A stretch of 64,000 nucleotides of DNA, taken from contig NZ_JBAHUR010000003.1 of assembly GCF_036689815.1 (NCBI RefSeq), positions 1-64,000 of the forward strand, given 5' to 3'. A program made the position numbers and the translations under genes. Shown piece after piece: positions 26,527 to 34,549 of this stretch. The DNA comes from Magnetovibrio sp. PR-2. GTDB taxonomy: Bacteria > Pseudomonadota > Alphaproteobacteria > Rhodospirillales > Magnetovibrionaceae. Every line of letters begins with the position of its first letter. Position 1 is the first letter of the stretch. The notes under the pieces were generated by a model, which saw only the letters and a program-made list of their open reading frames with translations, did not search any database and had not been told where the DNA came from.

Positions 26527-27346
26527 CTATGGGGGTCAACTCTCCGGTTTCTTCAGAATCTTCCAACATGCATTCGTGTGCGGGGGTATGCCAGGCAATG
26601 GGTTTGGACAGCTCCACCACCTTGCCGATGATCAACAAGGACGGAGCTTTCAGGTTTGCACGTTCGATGCAGGCGGGGAGACGTTCCAGCGTGGTCGTAA
26701 TGGTGCGCTGGTCCGGCGTGGTGCCGCGCTCGATCCCTGCCGCGGGGGTGTCGGCGGGCAAGCCTGCTTTGATCAACTCCTCGGCAATTTTCTCTACGTT
26801 GATCAGCCCCATATAGATCACCAACGTGGTTTGCGGATCGGCCAAGCTTTTCCAGTTCAGATCCAAATGCTGGCCTTTTTGGCAGTGCCCGGTGACGAAC
26901 CGCACGCCCGTCACGAACCCCCGGTGGGTCAGCGGAATACCAGCATACGTGCCGCAGCCCGCAGACGCGGTGATGCCCGGCACGATTTCAAAATCGATGT
27001 CGTGTTCGGCCAAAAACATGGCTTCTTCGCTACCACGCCCAAAGATAAACGGATCGCCACCCTTGAGACGCACCACGGTTTTGTCCAAGCGCGCCAGATC
27101 GACCAAGGTCTGATTAATCTCGTCCTGGGGCATGAAGTGATCGCGCGCGGCTTTGCCGGCGAAGATTTTTTCTGCATCTGGGTTGACCATGGCGAGGATG
27201 TCGTCGGACACCAAGCGGTCGTAAACCACCACGTCGGCTTTCTTGAGACACGCGGCAGCTTTCAAGGTGAGCAGCCCCGGATCGCCTGGGCCTGCGCCGA
27301 CAATAAATACGCTGACGTCTTTGGATTGTGTGCTGTTCTCGTTCAA
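26519..27346 (-). CDS. cobA: Uroporphyrinogen-III C-methyltransferase (SUMT)
   Basis: The 275-residue enzyme has the SUMT signatures GAGPGDPGLLT (17-27), VRLKGGDPFIFGRG, the IPLTHRG motif and the AM-binding YMG segment. It methylates uroporphyrinogen III twice with SAM to give precorrin-2, the entry to siroheme. The NAD-dependent dehydrogenase half of CysG is absent. The start is probably a TTG at 27346 with AAGGA eight bases before it; the open frame extends further but would run into dsrN. Its position between dsrN and the CbiX-like chelatase places it in Dsr cofactor supply. Confidence 0.9.
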   Translation of the reverse strand: MNENSTQSKDVSVFIVGAGPGDPGLLTLKAAACLKKADVVVYDRLVSDDILAMVNPDAEKIFAGKAARDHFMPQDEINQTLVDLARLDKTVVRLKGGDPFIFGRGSEEAMFLAEHDIDFEIVPGITASAGCGTYAGIPLTHRGFVTGVRFVTGHCQKGQHLDLNWKSLADPQTTLVIYMGLINVEKIAEELIKAGLPADTPAAGIERGTTPDQRTITTTLERLPACIERANLKAPSLLIIGKVVELSKPIAWHTPAHECMLEDSEETGELTPIDG

Positions 27347-27378
27347 GGTCGTTTCCTTAAAGTCTTTTTGGGGCGCGG

Positions 27379-28797
27379 TTAGCCTGCCACTTGTGCAGGG
27401 GACGGGGCGCCGTTTCTGTCTTGTTTTTTCTGGCGCACGAACGCTGTGAAAGCTTCGGCCCACCGGCAGCGTGACGTGGAGCGCAGATGCGCATACCCCG
27501 CCACCAAATTGTTGATCACAATGCCGTCGTGCGCTCCGTTAATCCCATGCCCGCGTTTAACTTGGAAAGCATATGTGTGCTCGCCGTCTAAGTTATCAAG
27601 GCTGGAGTGGTGAAACTCGTGCGCGGGGATATGGTCCCCTTCAAAGACACAGTCGGCTTCGTCCGTTTTCCACGGATGATCGCTTGCGGGGACCAAGTGC
27701 ACATAGCCTCGGCCTTGGGGGCGGGGGTGCATGGTGGTGTCGCCTGGGATTGCGCCAACCATGTCGTGTTTGTCTTCATGCCAGGATATGGAGCGCGACA
27801 GATACATCAAGCCACCGCACTCGGCATAGACCGGCAGGCCGGCTTCGATAGCGGCCTTGATGCGGTTGCGCAGTGTTTTGTTGGCTTCTAAGGCCTTCAT
27901 CTGGGTTTCGGGAAATCCGCCGCCCAGAAAGACGCCGTCGCACGTCGGCAAGTAGACGTCATTGATGGCGTTGAAGTAAACGATCTGTGCGCCCGCTTGT
28001 TTCAGCGCGTCCAAGTCGTCGGGGTAATAGAAACCAAACGCAGCGTCCTTGGCCACGGCAATGCGCACGTTGGGGCGCACGCGCTCTGTTTCCATCTGCT
28101 GGACCAGTGGGGCAGGGGCTGAAGCCGCAATGGCTTCGATTTTGTCCAAATCCACCTGTTCTGCGATTTGTTCGGCCAAGGTTTCGATGCGGGTGCTGGC
28201 CGTGGGATGTTCGTTGCTGGGGATCAGGCCGATGTGACGCTCATCCACGCTGGCGCGTTGATTGCGATAGACGCAGCCCAAAACTTCAACGTCGGTGTAA
28301 CGTTCAATGGCGGCGCGCAGTTTGTCTTCGTGGCGCGGGCCCATGACCTTGTTCAAAATCACGCCGGCGATGTTGAGGTCCGGATCGAAGTTGACATAGC
28401 CTTGCAACAGCGGGGCGACACCACGGGTGATGCCGGATGTATCGATCACCAAAATCACTGGCGCACCGAGCAACTTCGCCATGGCGGCGTTAGAGTTGGA
28501 TCCGTCAACGTCCACACCGTCATGCAGGCCCTTGTTGCCTTCGACGATGGCGATGTCGGAACCTTGGGCCTTCGCAGCGAAAAGCGTGCGGATTTCGTCA
28601 TCGGACTGGGTATGGAAGTCCACGTTATAGCACGCCTGTCCGGACGCTTCGCCAAGCCATTTGGGGTCGATGTAGTCCGGCCCTTTCTTAAAGGTCTGAA
28701 CTTTGTGTCCGCGCAGCTTAAAGGCCCGGGCAAGACCGGTGGTGACCATGGTCTTGCCCGAAGATTTATGCGTGGCTGAAATGAAGATGTGTCCCAT
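27379..28797 (-). CDS. dsrN: DsrN, cobyrinate/siroheme amidase (CobB/CbiA-like)
   Basis: The 472-residue enzyme has an N-terminal P-loop-like ATP site (SATHKSSGKTM, about 6-16) and a C-terminal class I glutamine amidotransferase domain with the nucleophile in YAECGGLMYL and a downstream HEFHHS histidine. It is homologous to cobyrinic acid a,c-diamide synthase. In dsr operons the homologue amidates siroheme to siro(heme)amide for DsrAB. I choose the ATG at 28797, 23 bp after the upstream gene's stop and matching the family start MGHIFISA; the frame opens 36 codons earlier inside that gene. No other cobalamin genes occur here, which supports the DsrN role. Confidence 0.92.
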   Translation of the reverse strand: MGHIFISATHKSSGKTMVTTGLARAFKLRGHKVQTFKKGPDYIDPKWLGEASGQACYNVDFHTQSDDEIRTLFAAKAQGSDIAIVEGNKGLHDGVDVDGSNSNAAMAKLLGAPVILVIDTSGITRGVAPLLQGYVNFDPDLNIAGVILNKVMGPRHEDKLRAAIERYTDVEVLGCVYRNQRASVDERHIGLIPSNEHPTASTRIETLAEQIAEQVDLDKIEAIAASAPAPLVQQMETERVRPNVRIAVAKDAAFGFYYPDDLDALKQAGAQIVYFNAINDVYLPTCDGVFLGGGFPETQMKALEANKTLRNRIKAAIEAGLPVYAECGGLMYLSRSISWHEDKHDMVGAIPGDTTMHPRPQGRGYVHLVPASDHPWKTDEADCVFEGDHIPAHEFHHSSLDNLDGEHTYAFQVKRGHGINGAHDGIVINNLVAGYAHLRSTSRCRWAEAFTAFVRQKKQDRNGAPSPAQVAG

Positions 28798-28819
28798 GGG
28801 GAGGTCTCTGGTCCTTCGT

Positions 28820-29824
28820 TTAGGCCGCTTGGAACATTTGGTCGCGGTTGCGTGCGGTCCACATGTCGGTGGCTTGGGAAACGGCGTCTTCGGGGCTGTC
28901 GGCACGGCCCATGAGGCGCAAAACGTAAGCCGCAGTGCCGATCACGGCGGCTTCACCATATTCATCGGTTTCTTCGCCGTTCCAGATTTTGGGCAGGCGC
29001 GTGACGTCAAGGTTTTCGTCCTTGTAGAACGCGTCTTCACCGATCATGGCGGGCCACATTTCTTCGTTTTGCACACCGTTGTGCAGGTATTGAACCGTCA
29101 CTGGCTTGTGCGGACGACGTTCCGCTTCGCCGCCTTCGCCTTTGAACACAGCCATATGCTTTTGGCCCAACAGTTCCGCCGTGTCGCGGTGGATGTCGCG
29201 GTAGTTCGGGTGGAACACGGTCTGCATTTCGTGTTCGGCATTGAACGGGTTCAACATCCGCGCAAACGTGTTGACTGGGGAGCGAACGCCCAAGATGTGT
29301 TTGAGCTCGATGATCTCTTGCAGGCGCGGTACGAAGTTCTTGAGCGGCAGATACGCGAAGTTGGTGGCGCGGATTTGGGCGGCGGCTTCATCCAGAGACC
29401 CTGCCAAGGGAACGCCCAGTTGGGCCAAAGCTTCGCTGGAGAAAATCCGGTCGTCGGTGTGGCCTTCGGTGCCTTGCATGCAAATGGTGACGCCGTTTTG
29501 GCTGAGCAAAAGGGCCGCCAAGAGATACCAGTGCAGTTGGCGCTTTTTGCCCGAATAGGTCGCCCAGTCGACGTCCACCTTCGGTGCGTCGGCAGGGACT
29601 TGGTAGCTGTCACGCATGGCACGCACAAATCCGGCACCTTCGCCGGGGACTTCGGTGCGCACACGCAAGATGCACAGGAATGCACCCAGCTGCAACGGTT
29701 CGACCGTGCCTTCGACGATCATTTTCGCCGCTTCATACATTTCGTCTTCGTCCAGCGCGCGCGACAGGTTGGGGCCACGGCCGATAATGCGGATGAATTG
29801 GGCAAAGGGGTGTTCGGTGCTCAT
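28820..29824 (-). CDS. TrpD2/YbiB-like phosphoribosyltransferase-fold protein in the dsr operon
   Basis: The 334-residue protein has the helical N-terminal domain and alpha/beta body of the anthranilate phosphoribosyltransferase fold. Features include GRGPNLSRALDEDEMYEAAKMIVEGTVEPLQLGAFLCILRVRTE and HILGVRSPVNTFARMLNPF. The glycine-rich PRPP loop of true TrpD is replaced by MQGTEGHTDDR, and no trp genes are near, so it belongs to the YbiB/TrpD2 group (nucleic-acid binding in E. coli). I choose the ATG at 29824, where family homology begins. It is the first gene after dsrP, following a 189-bp gap with hairpins, and precedes dsrN by 23 bp. A role in sulfur oxidation is unproven. Confidence 0.82.
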   Translation of the reverse strand: MSTEHPFAQFIRIIGRGPNLSRALDEDEMYEAAKMIVEGTVEPLQLGAFLCILRVRTEVPGEGAGFVRAMRDSYQVPADAPKVDVDWATYSGKKRQLHWYLLAALLLSQNGVTICMQGTEGHTDDRIFSSEALAQLGVPLAGSLDEAAAQIRATNFAYLPLKNFVPRLQEIIELKHILGVRSPVNTFARMLNPFNAEHEMQTVFHPNYRDIHRDTAELLGQKHMAVFKGEGGEAERRPHKPVTVQYLHNGVQNEEMWPAMIGEDAFYKDENLDVTRLPKIWNGEETDEYGEAAVIGTAAYVLRLMGRADSPEDAVSQATDMWTARNRDQMFQAA

Positions 29825-29929
29825 GCTCTTAGGTCCAAATCTCTCAAAGAAAGGGGCACAATAGCTCCCTTTGGGGAAAAAACGAAGACCCTTAAATCTT
29901 CGCAGTGTGGGGGCCTTAAACAACGAAGG

Positions 29930-29960
29930 GGCCCAAGCCAAAAGCCTGGGACCCCCCGGG
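29930..29960 (-). other. Intercistronic hairpin between dsrP and the TrpD2-like gene
   Basis: The imperfect stem GGGGCCCAAGCC/GCCTGGGACCCC with an AAAA loop lies in the 189-bp gap that separates the dsrP stop from the cofactor-side genes. There is no T run, so it looks more like an mRNA processing or stabilising structure than a terminator. Confidence 0.5.
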
Positions 29961-30013
29961 TGCGCCGTCCGGTCTTCCCCCCGGAAACGAACGGCTGATC
30001 GCGTGTGCCTGTC

Positions 30014-31231
30014 TTAGCCCGCTTTGTGGTGCGGATCGACTTTCGCGTCGGACAGGCTGCTGGGCAGCAACGGCAGGTATTTTACGGCAACGGCAATGAT
30101 TAAGATTGCCGTGGCAAAACCACCCAGACCCAAGGTCACTTCCGGAAGGCTGGGCGCATAAGCGTGCACAACACCGTCAAAGAAGCTGGAAGACACTTCC
30201 ATGCCCGGGAACAGTTGCAGCGGGAAGGCTTGGCCACCGATGATAATGACGTAAAGCTGCGCCATGCCGCCGATGATGACCAGCGTGGCTGCGGTCATGA
30301 TGCCTTGGCAGGTGCGGCCCGTGGCCGGGTTGAACAAAATCGCCAGCGGGATCAAGCTGCCCAAACCGATTTGCACGACCCAGAATAAGAACGTGTAGAT
30401 GCCGCCATCCCACAAGATGAAGGCTTCGATACCCGCGTGCTCGGCGGCGTACAGGTTGGTGACGTGCTGCACGGCGGTGAAGTAAAGAACGGCCGCGATA
30501 AAGACACCCAACAAGTTGCGCATTTTGAACAAGATCAGATCACCCAGCGGACGGCCTGTGGAGCGGTACGTGATGGAGATCATGATAATGAAAAAGGCCA
30601 AACCAAAGGCAAACGACATGGCAATGAACAGCGGTGCCATGATCGCGGCGTCGTAACCCGGGCGGGCGACCAAGAAACCGAAGATCGAACCGGTACCTGT
30701 GGTCAGCACCAAGCGCCACAAGAACGCCAGCATGCCGATTTTTTTGGAATACGGGTTCATGCGCCGTTCCATCATCATCCACAGATAGGCCAAGACGATG
30801 ACGAAGAAGCCGTTATAGAGAATGATGTTCCAGGCAAAGATGGATTTGAAATTGTAATAGGTCATGGCCACGATCAAACGATCGGGACGGCCAAGGTCCA
30901 GTACCAACACCATCAAGCCACCGGCCAGCAAGGCGACAGCGCTCAGCGCGGAAATACGCGACAAAGGCTTGTAGTGGTAACGGCCAAATACGGATGAAAT
31001 GGATGCCACATTCAGCGCACCCGAAGCGGCCACAATCAAGAAGATCGCAAACACGTGCGGCGTGCCCCAAACAACAGCGTTGGACATGCCGGAAATCACG
31101 TGACCGTGGTGTTCCATGGTGTAAAAGGCGGTGAGCGCGGCGACAAGCATAATGCCCAGCCAGCCGATCAAAGCGAAGTAGTTGCCGCTTTTGCCTTCGA
31201 TTTCTTTATAGACAGTAAGATCTGCAGCCAT
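30014..31231 (-). CDS. dsrP: DsrP, NrfD/PsrC-like membrane subunit of the DsrMKJOP complex
   Basis: The 405-residue inner-membrane protein has about ten TM helices with the NrfD-family pattern and ends in a short cytosolic tail. It has no cofactor motif; homologues (NrfD, PsrC) bind quinone. Together with DsrO and DsrJ it forms the periplasm-facing electron-transfer module that connects cytoplasmic sulfur oxidation to the quinone pool. It starts 5 bp after the dsrO stop. Confidence 0.94.
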   Translation of the reverse strand: MAADLTVYKEIEGKSGNYFALIGWLGIMLVAALTAFYTMEHHGHVISGMSNAVVWGTPHVFAIFLIVAASGALNVASISSVFGRYHYKPLSRISALSAVALLAGGLMVLVLDLGRPDRLIVAMTYYNFKSIFAWNIILYNGFFVIVLAYLWMMMERRMNPYSKKIGMLAFLWRLVLTTGTGSIFGFLVARPGYDAAIMAPLFIAMSFAFGLAFFIIMISITYRSTGRPLGDLILFKMRNLLGVFIAAVLYFTAVQHVTNLYAAEHAGIEAFILWDGGIYTFLFWVVQIGLGSLIPLAILFNPATGRTCQGIMTAATLVIIGGMAQLYVIIIGGQAFPLQLFPGMEVSSSFFDGVVHAYAPSLPEVTLGLGGFATAILIIAVAVKYLPLLPSSLSDAKVDPHHKAG

Positions 31232-31236
31232 AGTCC

Positions 31237-32001
31237 TTAAATCCCCCGGTAATGAACGCCTGGCTCGACACCTAAGTCGGCGCGAATGCGTTGCGTTTTG
31301 TATTTGGCAACGGCACGGGCGATGTCAGAATTCGGATCGTTCAAATCGCCAAACATGATGGCGTTGGACCCAGCTTTGTTCAGGGCTTCGACACAGGCCG
31401 GTTGTTGGCCCTTGTCGACGCGGTGTACACACATGGTGCAGGCTTCGACGGTGCCTTTGCCACGCGGCATGTGCGGGCGTTGGCGCTGAACGTCTTCATG
31501 CACGAACGAACGGCAGGAATACGGGCAGGCCATCATGCAAAAACGACAACCAATACAGATGTGCTTGTCCACCAAAACGATGCCGTCGGCACGCTTCATG
31601 GAAGCCCCAGTGGGACACACGTCCACGCACGGCGGCTTGGCGCAGTGCTGACACATGACGGGCAGGGTGGCTTTGGCACCGGTTTTGGGATCTTTCAGCG
31701 AAACCTTGCGGATCCATTGTGGATCGGTTGCGTCGTTGGTTTCACCGGATTTGTTGGAACCTTCGCCCCAACCTTGTTCGGTTTTGCACGCTTGCACGGC
31801 AACGTCCCACACCGCTTCGGGGGCATTGGCGTCAACCAACATACCCCAGCGTTTGGCGTTGGTGGCGGGGCCGGAGACGGCAGCCTGTGCCGTGTGTAGC
31901 GTGATGCCGGGGGCCAAGGTGACCACCGCAGCCGCCGCTGCACCGGTTTTCAGCATGTCACGGCGCGCTTGGTTTACTGTATCCATAAGTTTATTCGTCA
32001 T
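31237..32001 (-). CDS. dsrO: DsrO, Tat-exported iron-sulfur protein
   Basis: The 254-residue protein has a Tat signal with the twin arginine RRDMLK at 13-18 and a hydrophobic stretch ending near AQA. The mature part contains four ferredoxin-like cysteine clusters (CQHCAKPPCVDVCPTG, CIGCRFCMMACPYSC, the C..C near CTMCVHRV and CVEALNK), so it should carry several [4Fe-4S] centres. It passes electrons between DsrJ and DsrP. Its ATG overlaps the dsrJ stop (ATGA), showing tight coupling. Confidence 0.95.
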   Translation of the reverse strand: MTNKLMDTVNQARRDMLKTGAAAAAVVTLAPGITLHTAQAAVSGPATNAKRWGMLVDANAPEAVWDVAVQACKTEQGWGEGSNKSGETNDATDPQWIRKVSLKDPKTGAKATLPVMCQHCAKPPCVDVCPTGASMKRADGIVLVDKHICIGCRFCMMACPYSCRSFVHEDVQRQRPHMPRGKGTVEACTMCVHRVDKGQQPACVEALNKAGSNAIMFGDLNDPNSDIARAVAKYKTQRIRADLGVEPGVHYRGI

Positions 32002-32486
32002 GGCTTCGCCCCCTCTTGATCGAGGTGTTTCTCCAACACGGCGATCATGGCTTTGTCGCTATGATCTGCTGGCAGGGCGGATTGTTTGCCAATGCCGGGC
32101 ACCGCAGCACCCGTGTGGCAGCTGAAGCAATCGATCGAAACGGCAGCGTAGTCGTGGCATTCTTTGCAGAACGGCTTGAGCGTGCGCAACTTGCCACCGG
32201 CAACGTCCGGGGACGTCACAGCGTGGCAGTCGATGCAGTCGTTCAGGCTGTATTTCTGACCGCGAATGCCTTCCCGCAGCGTTTCGTCGCGCTGGTGTTT
32301 GAGGAAGTCAAAATGGTTACGGCGCATCACATCGGTGGGTTCGATACACTGTTCGCCCTTAAAGGCCTTTGCCGGATTGGGCAGCGGCACATCGCCCGCT
32401 TGGGCTGGGGACGATAATCCCAGTCCAGCGGTCAAAAGGGCAAACCCCAATATTGTGAGGCTTAGAATTTGAGAAGCCGAACGCAT
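31998..32486 (-). CDS. dsrJ: DsrJ, periplasmic triheme cytochrome c
   Basis: The 162-residue protein has a signal peptide or membrane anchor (about 1-30) and three CxxCH heme-binding sites: CIDCH, CKECH and CFSCH. A lone conserved cysteine in GEQCIEP before the first heme corresponds to the distal Cys ligand described for DsrJ of Allochromatium vinosum. It is the heme subunit of DsrMKJOP. It overlaps dsrO by 4 bp and follows dsrL by 35 bp. Confidence 0.95.
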   Translation of the reverse strand: MRSASQILSLTILGFALLTAGLGLSSPAQAGDVPLPNPAKAFKGEQCIEPTDVMRRNHFDFLKHQRDETLREGIRGQKYSLNDCIDCHAVTSPDVAGGKLRTLKPFCKECHDYAAVSIDCFSCHTGAAVPGIGKQSALPADHSDKAMIAVLEKHLDQEGAKP

Positions 32487-32521
32487 TCGACATTCCTCCT
32501 TAGTCTAGGCGGTCCCGGTGC

Positions 32522-34462
32522 TTATTCACCAAGACCCATTTGGATGTAACCCGTCGGGCAAACATCACGGCAGATGTGGCAGCCAATGCACTTGTCGTAA
32601 TCCGTCGCGACGTAGCGGCCAACGGTCATTTCGTCGCGCTTGACGCGGAAGACAGCGTCTTGCGGGCAGAAGATCACGCAGTTGTCGCATTCGAAGCACA
32701 TGCCGCAGCTCATGCAACGTTCGCCTTCGTGTTGGGCTTGTTCTTCGTTGAACGCAACCAGACGTTCTTCGAAGTTGCCCAGAACTTCGTCGGCACCGAT
32801 GTGCTTCTCATCGCGCTTTTGAACCGGATCATGGGTGAATTGACCCAAGAACAGATCGTCGTGCGGGATGACTTGAGATTTTGAACGATCTTCGTAGTTG
32901 TGAATTGCGAAGCCTGCATCGTCAGTGCCGCGGACCGGTTCCAAAGAGTATTCAGCCGGGTCACGGTCACGCTGGTGCAGTTCTTCCAACAGGTTGAAGT
33001 GGTGCACGTCAACTTTCGGACGGCGTTCGTCCGGGCTGCCTGCCAACATGTGGTCCATGCTTTCCGCAGCAATAGAGCCGTGGCCGATAGCCGTGGTCAG
33101 CAGGTGCGGACGGATGATGTCGCCGCCAGCGAAATGCTTCTCTTTGCCTTTGACTTGATAGACGTTGTTGGTGTCGATGAAGCCTTTGCCGTTGTCCAAA
33201 GCTTCGAGGCCGTCAGCCAAGTCGCCGAACTGACCAATAGCAGACACGATCAAGTCGCATTCGATATCGAACTCGGTGCCTTCAACCGGAACTGGGGTCA
33301 TGCCGTCCATGGTGCATTCGCACATGCGCAATGCGGTGGCGCGACCGTTGTCGTCTTTGATGATGTCGACCGGCATCACGCCGCCTTTGATTTCGACACC
33401 TTCGCGGGTTGCGTCGTCGCGCTCACGTTCGGAAGCGGTCATTTCTTCCAGCGGGAACAGAGACGTCAGAACGGATTTAACACCTTCGCGTTGAGCGGCA
33501 GAGGCAACGTCGTGCGCGGTGTGACCCAACACAACAGATTCCGGACGGTCTTTTTCCGCCATGGTGGAGATGTGACCCAAACGACGGGCGACGGATGCAA
33601 CGTCAATGGACGTATCACCACCGCCGACGACAACCACTTTTTTGGTGGTGTAGTGCAGCTTGCCTTGGTTAAACGCTTCCAAGAAGGCCACACCGCTGAT
33701 GCAGTTTTCGGTGCCTTCCCAGCTGTCCAGGAACAGGCCGCGGCCTTTCTGTGCGCCAACGGCCCAGAAGATCGCGTCATAGTCGGCTTCCAGCTGCTCG
33801 ACGGTGATGTCTTTGCCGATCACAACGCCGGTTTTGGCTTCGACGCCGGTGTCGAGGATGCGGTTGATTTCAGCGTCCAGAATGTCGCGCGGTACGCGAT
33901 AGCCCGGGATACCGTAAGCCATCATGCCGCCCAGTTTGTCTTGCTTTTCGAAAACCGTGACGCTGTGGCCTTTGCGGCGCATTTGCCATGCGGCGGACAG
34001 ACCACCCGGGCCGCCACCGATGACGGCGATTTTCTTGCCGGTTTCAGTTTCGGGCTTGGGCAGGGTCAGGTTGTTTTCGATGGCGTAATCGCCAACGTAT
34101 TGTTCCACACCGTTGATGCCGACTTGGTCGTCGACTTCGTTACGGTTGCAGCCGTCTTCGCACGGAGCGGGGCAAACGCGGCCCATGACGGATGGGAAGG
34201 GGTTGGCTTCAGCCATGCGGTTGAACGCATATTCTTGCCAGGCTTGACCTTCAACCGGGGATTTGTCCATGCCACGTGCAATGGCCAACCAACCCCGGAT
34301 GTCGTGACCCGACGGGCAAGAGCCTTGGCACGGCGGTGTGCGGTGCACGTACGTCGGGCACTTATAAGACCAACCCGCTTGGAAAATCTTTTCCTGCAAG
34401 TCGTCGTACTTTTCATCGCCTTCTTCGTAACGACGATAATTTAAAGCCTGATCCGCATTCAT
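32522..34462 (-). CDS. dsrL: DsrL, NAD(P)H-linked iron-sulfur flavoprotein
   Basis: The 646-residue protein resembles the glutamate synthase small subunit. It has an N-terminal cysteine region (CQGSCPSGHDIRGW), FAD-binding GGGPGGLSAA, a second nucleotide site GGGDTSIDVA, and a C-terminal pair of ferredoxin clusters (CMSCGMCFECDNCVIFCP and CIGCHICRDVCP). It accepts electrons from DsrAB during sulfur oxidation and reduces NAD(P)+; dsrL is typical of oxidative Dsr systems. I choose the ATG at 34462 because GGAAGGAAG precedes it; the frame opens seven codons earlier. A hairpin-rich gap separates it from dsrK. Confidence 0.95.
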   Translation of the reverse strand: MNADQALNYRRYEEGDEKYDDLQEKIFQAGWSYKCPTYVHRTPPCQGSCPSGHDIRGWLAIARGMDKSPVEGQAWQEYAFNRMAEANPFPSVMGRVCPAPCEDGCNRNEVDDQVGINGVEQYVGDYAIENNLTLPKPETETGKKIAVIGGGPGGLSAAWQMRRKGHSVTVFEKQDKLGGMMAYGIPGYRVPRDILDAEINRILDTGVEAKTGVVIGKDITVEQLEADYDAIFWAVGAQKGRGLFLDSWEGTENCISGVAFLEAFNQGKLHYTTKKVVVVGGGDTSIDVASVARRLGHISTMAEKDRPESVVLGHTAHDVASAAQREGVKSVLTSLFPLEEMTASERERDDATREGVEIKGGVMPVDIIKDDNGRATALRMCECTMDGMTPVPVEGTEFDIECDLIVSAIGQFGDLADGLEALDNGKGFIDTNNVYQVKGKEKHFAGGDIIRPHLLTTAIGHGSIAAESMDHMLAGSPDERRPKVDVHHFNLLEELHQRDRDPAEYSLEPVRGTDDAGFAIHNYEDRSKSQVIPHDDLFLGQFTHDPVQKRDEKHIGADEVLGNFEERLVAFNEEQAQHEGERCMSCGMCFECDNCVIFCPQDAVFRVKRDEMTVGRYVATDYDKCIGCHICRDVCPTGYIQMGLGE

Positions 34463-34482
34463 TTTTTTCTTCCTTCCTCGCA

Positions 34483-34546
34483 AGGGGGCTTTGGCCCCTC
34501 TGTGATGCCCTGTTTCTTGTCACGCCCGGCAGTGGGCTGCCTGGGC
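34483..34546 (-). other. Two intercistronic hairpins between dsrK and dsrL
   Basis: AGGGG/CCCCT with an inner GC pair (34483-34499) and GCCCGGCAG-TGGG-CTGCCTGGGC (34524-34546) fold in the 87-bp gap. Neither is followed by a clear T run on the minus strand. They are part of a pattern seen at most gaps of this operon. Confidence 0.6.
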
Positions 34547-34549
34547 TCG

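Noticed and set aside
32900-34444. 514-codon plus-strand open frame opposite dsrL
   Set aside because: Fully antisense to the well-supported dsrL with no recognisable domain; a shadow frame.
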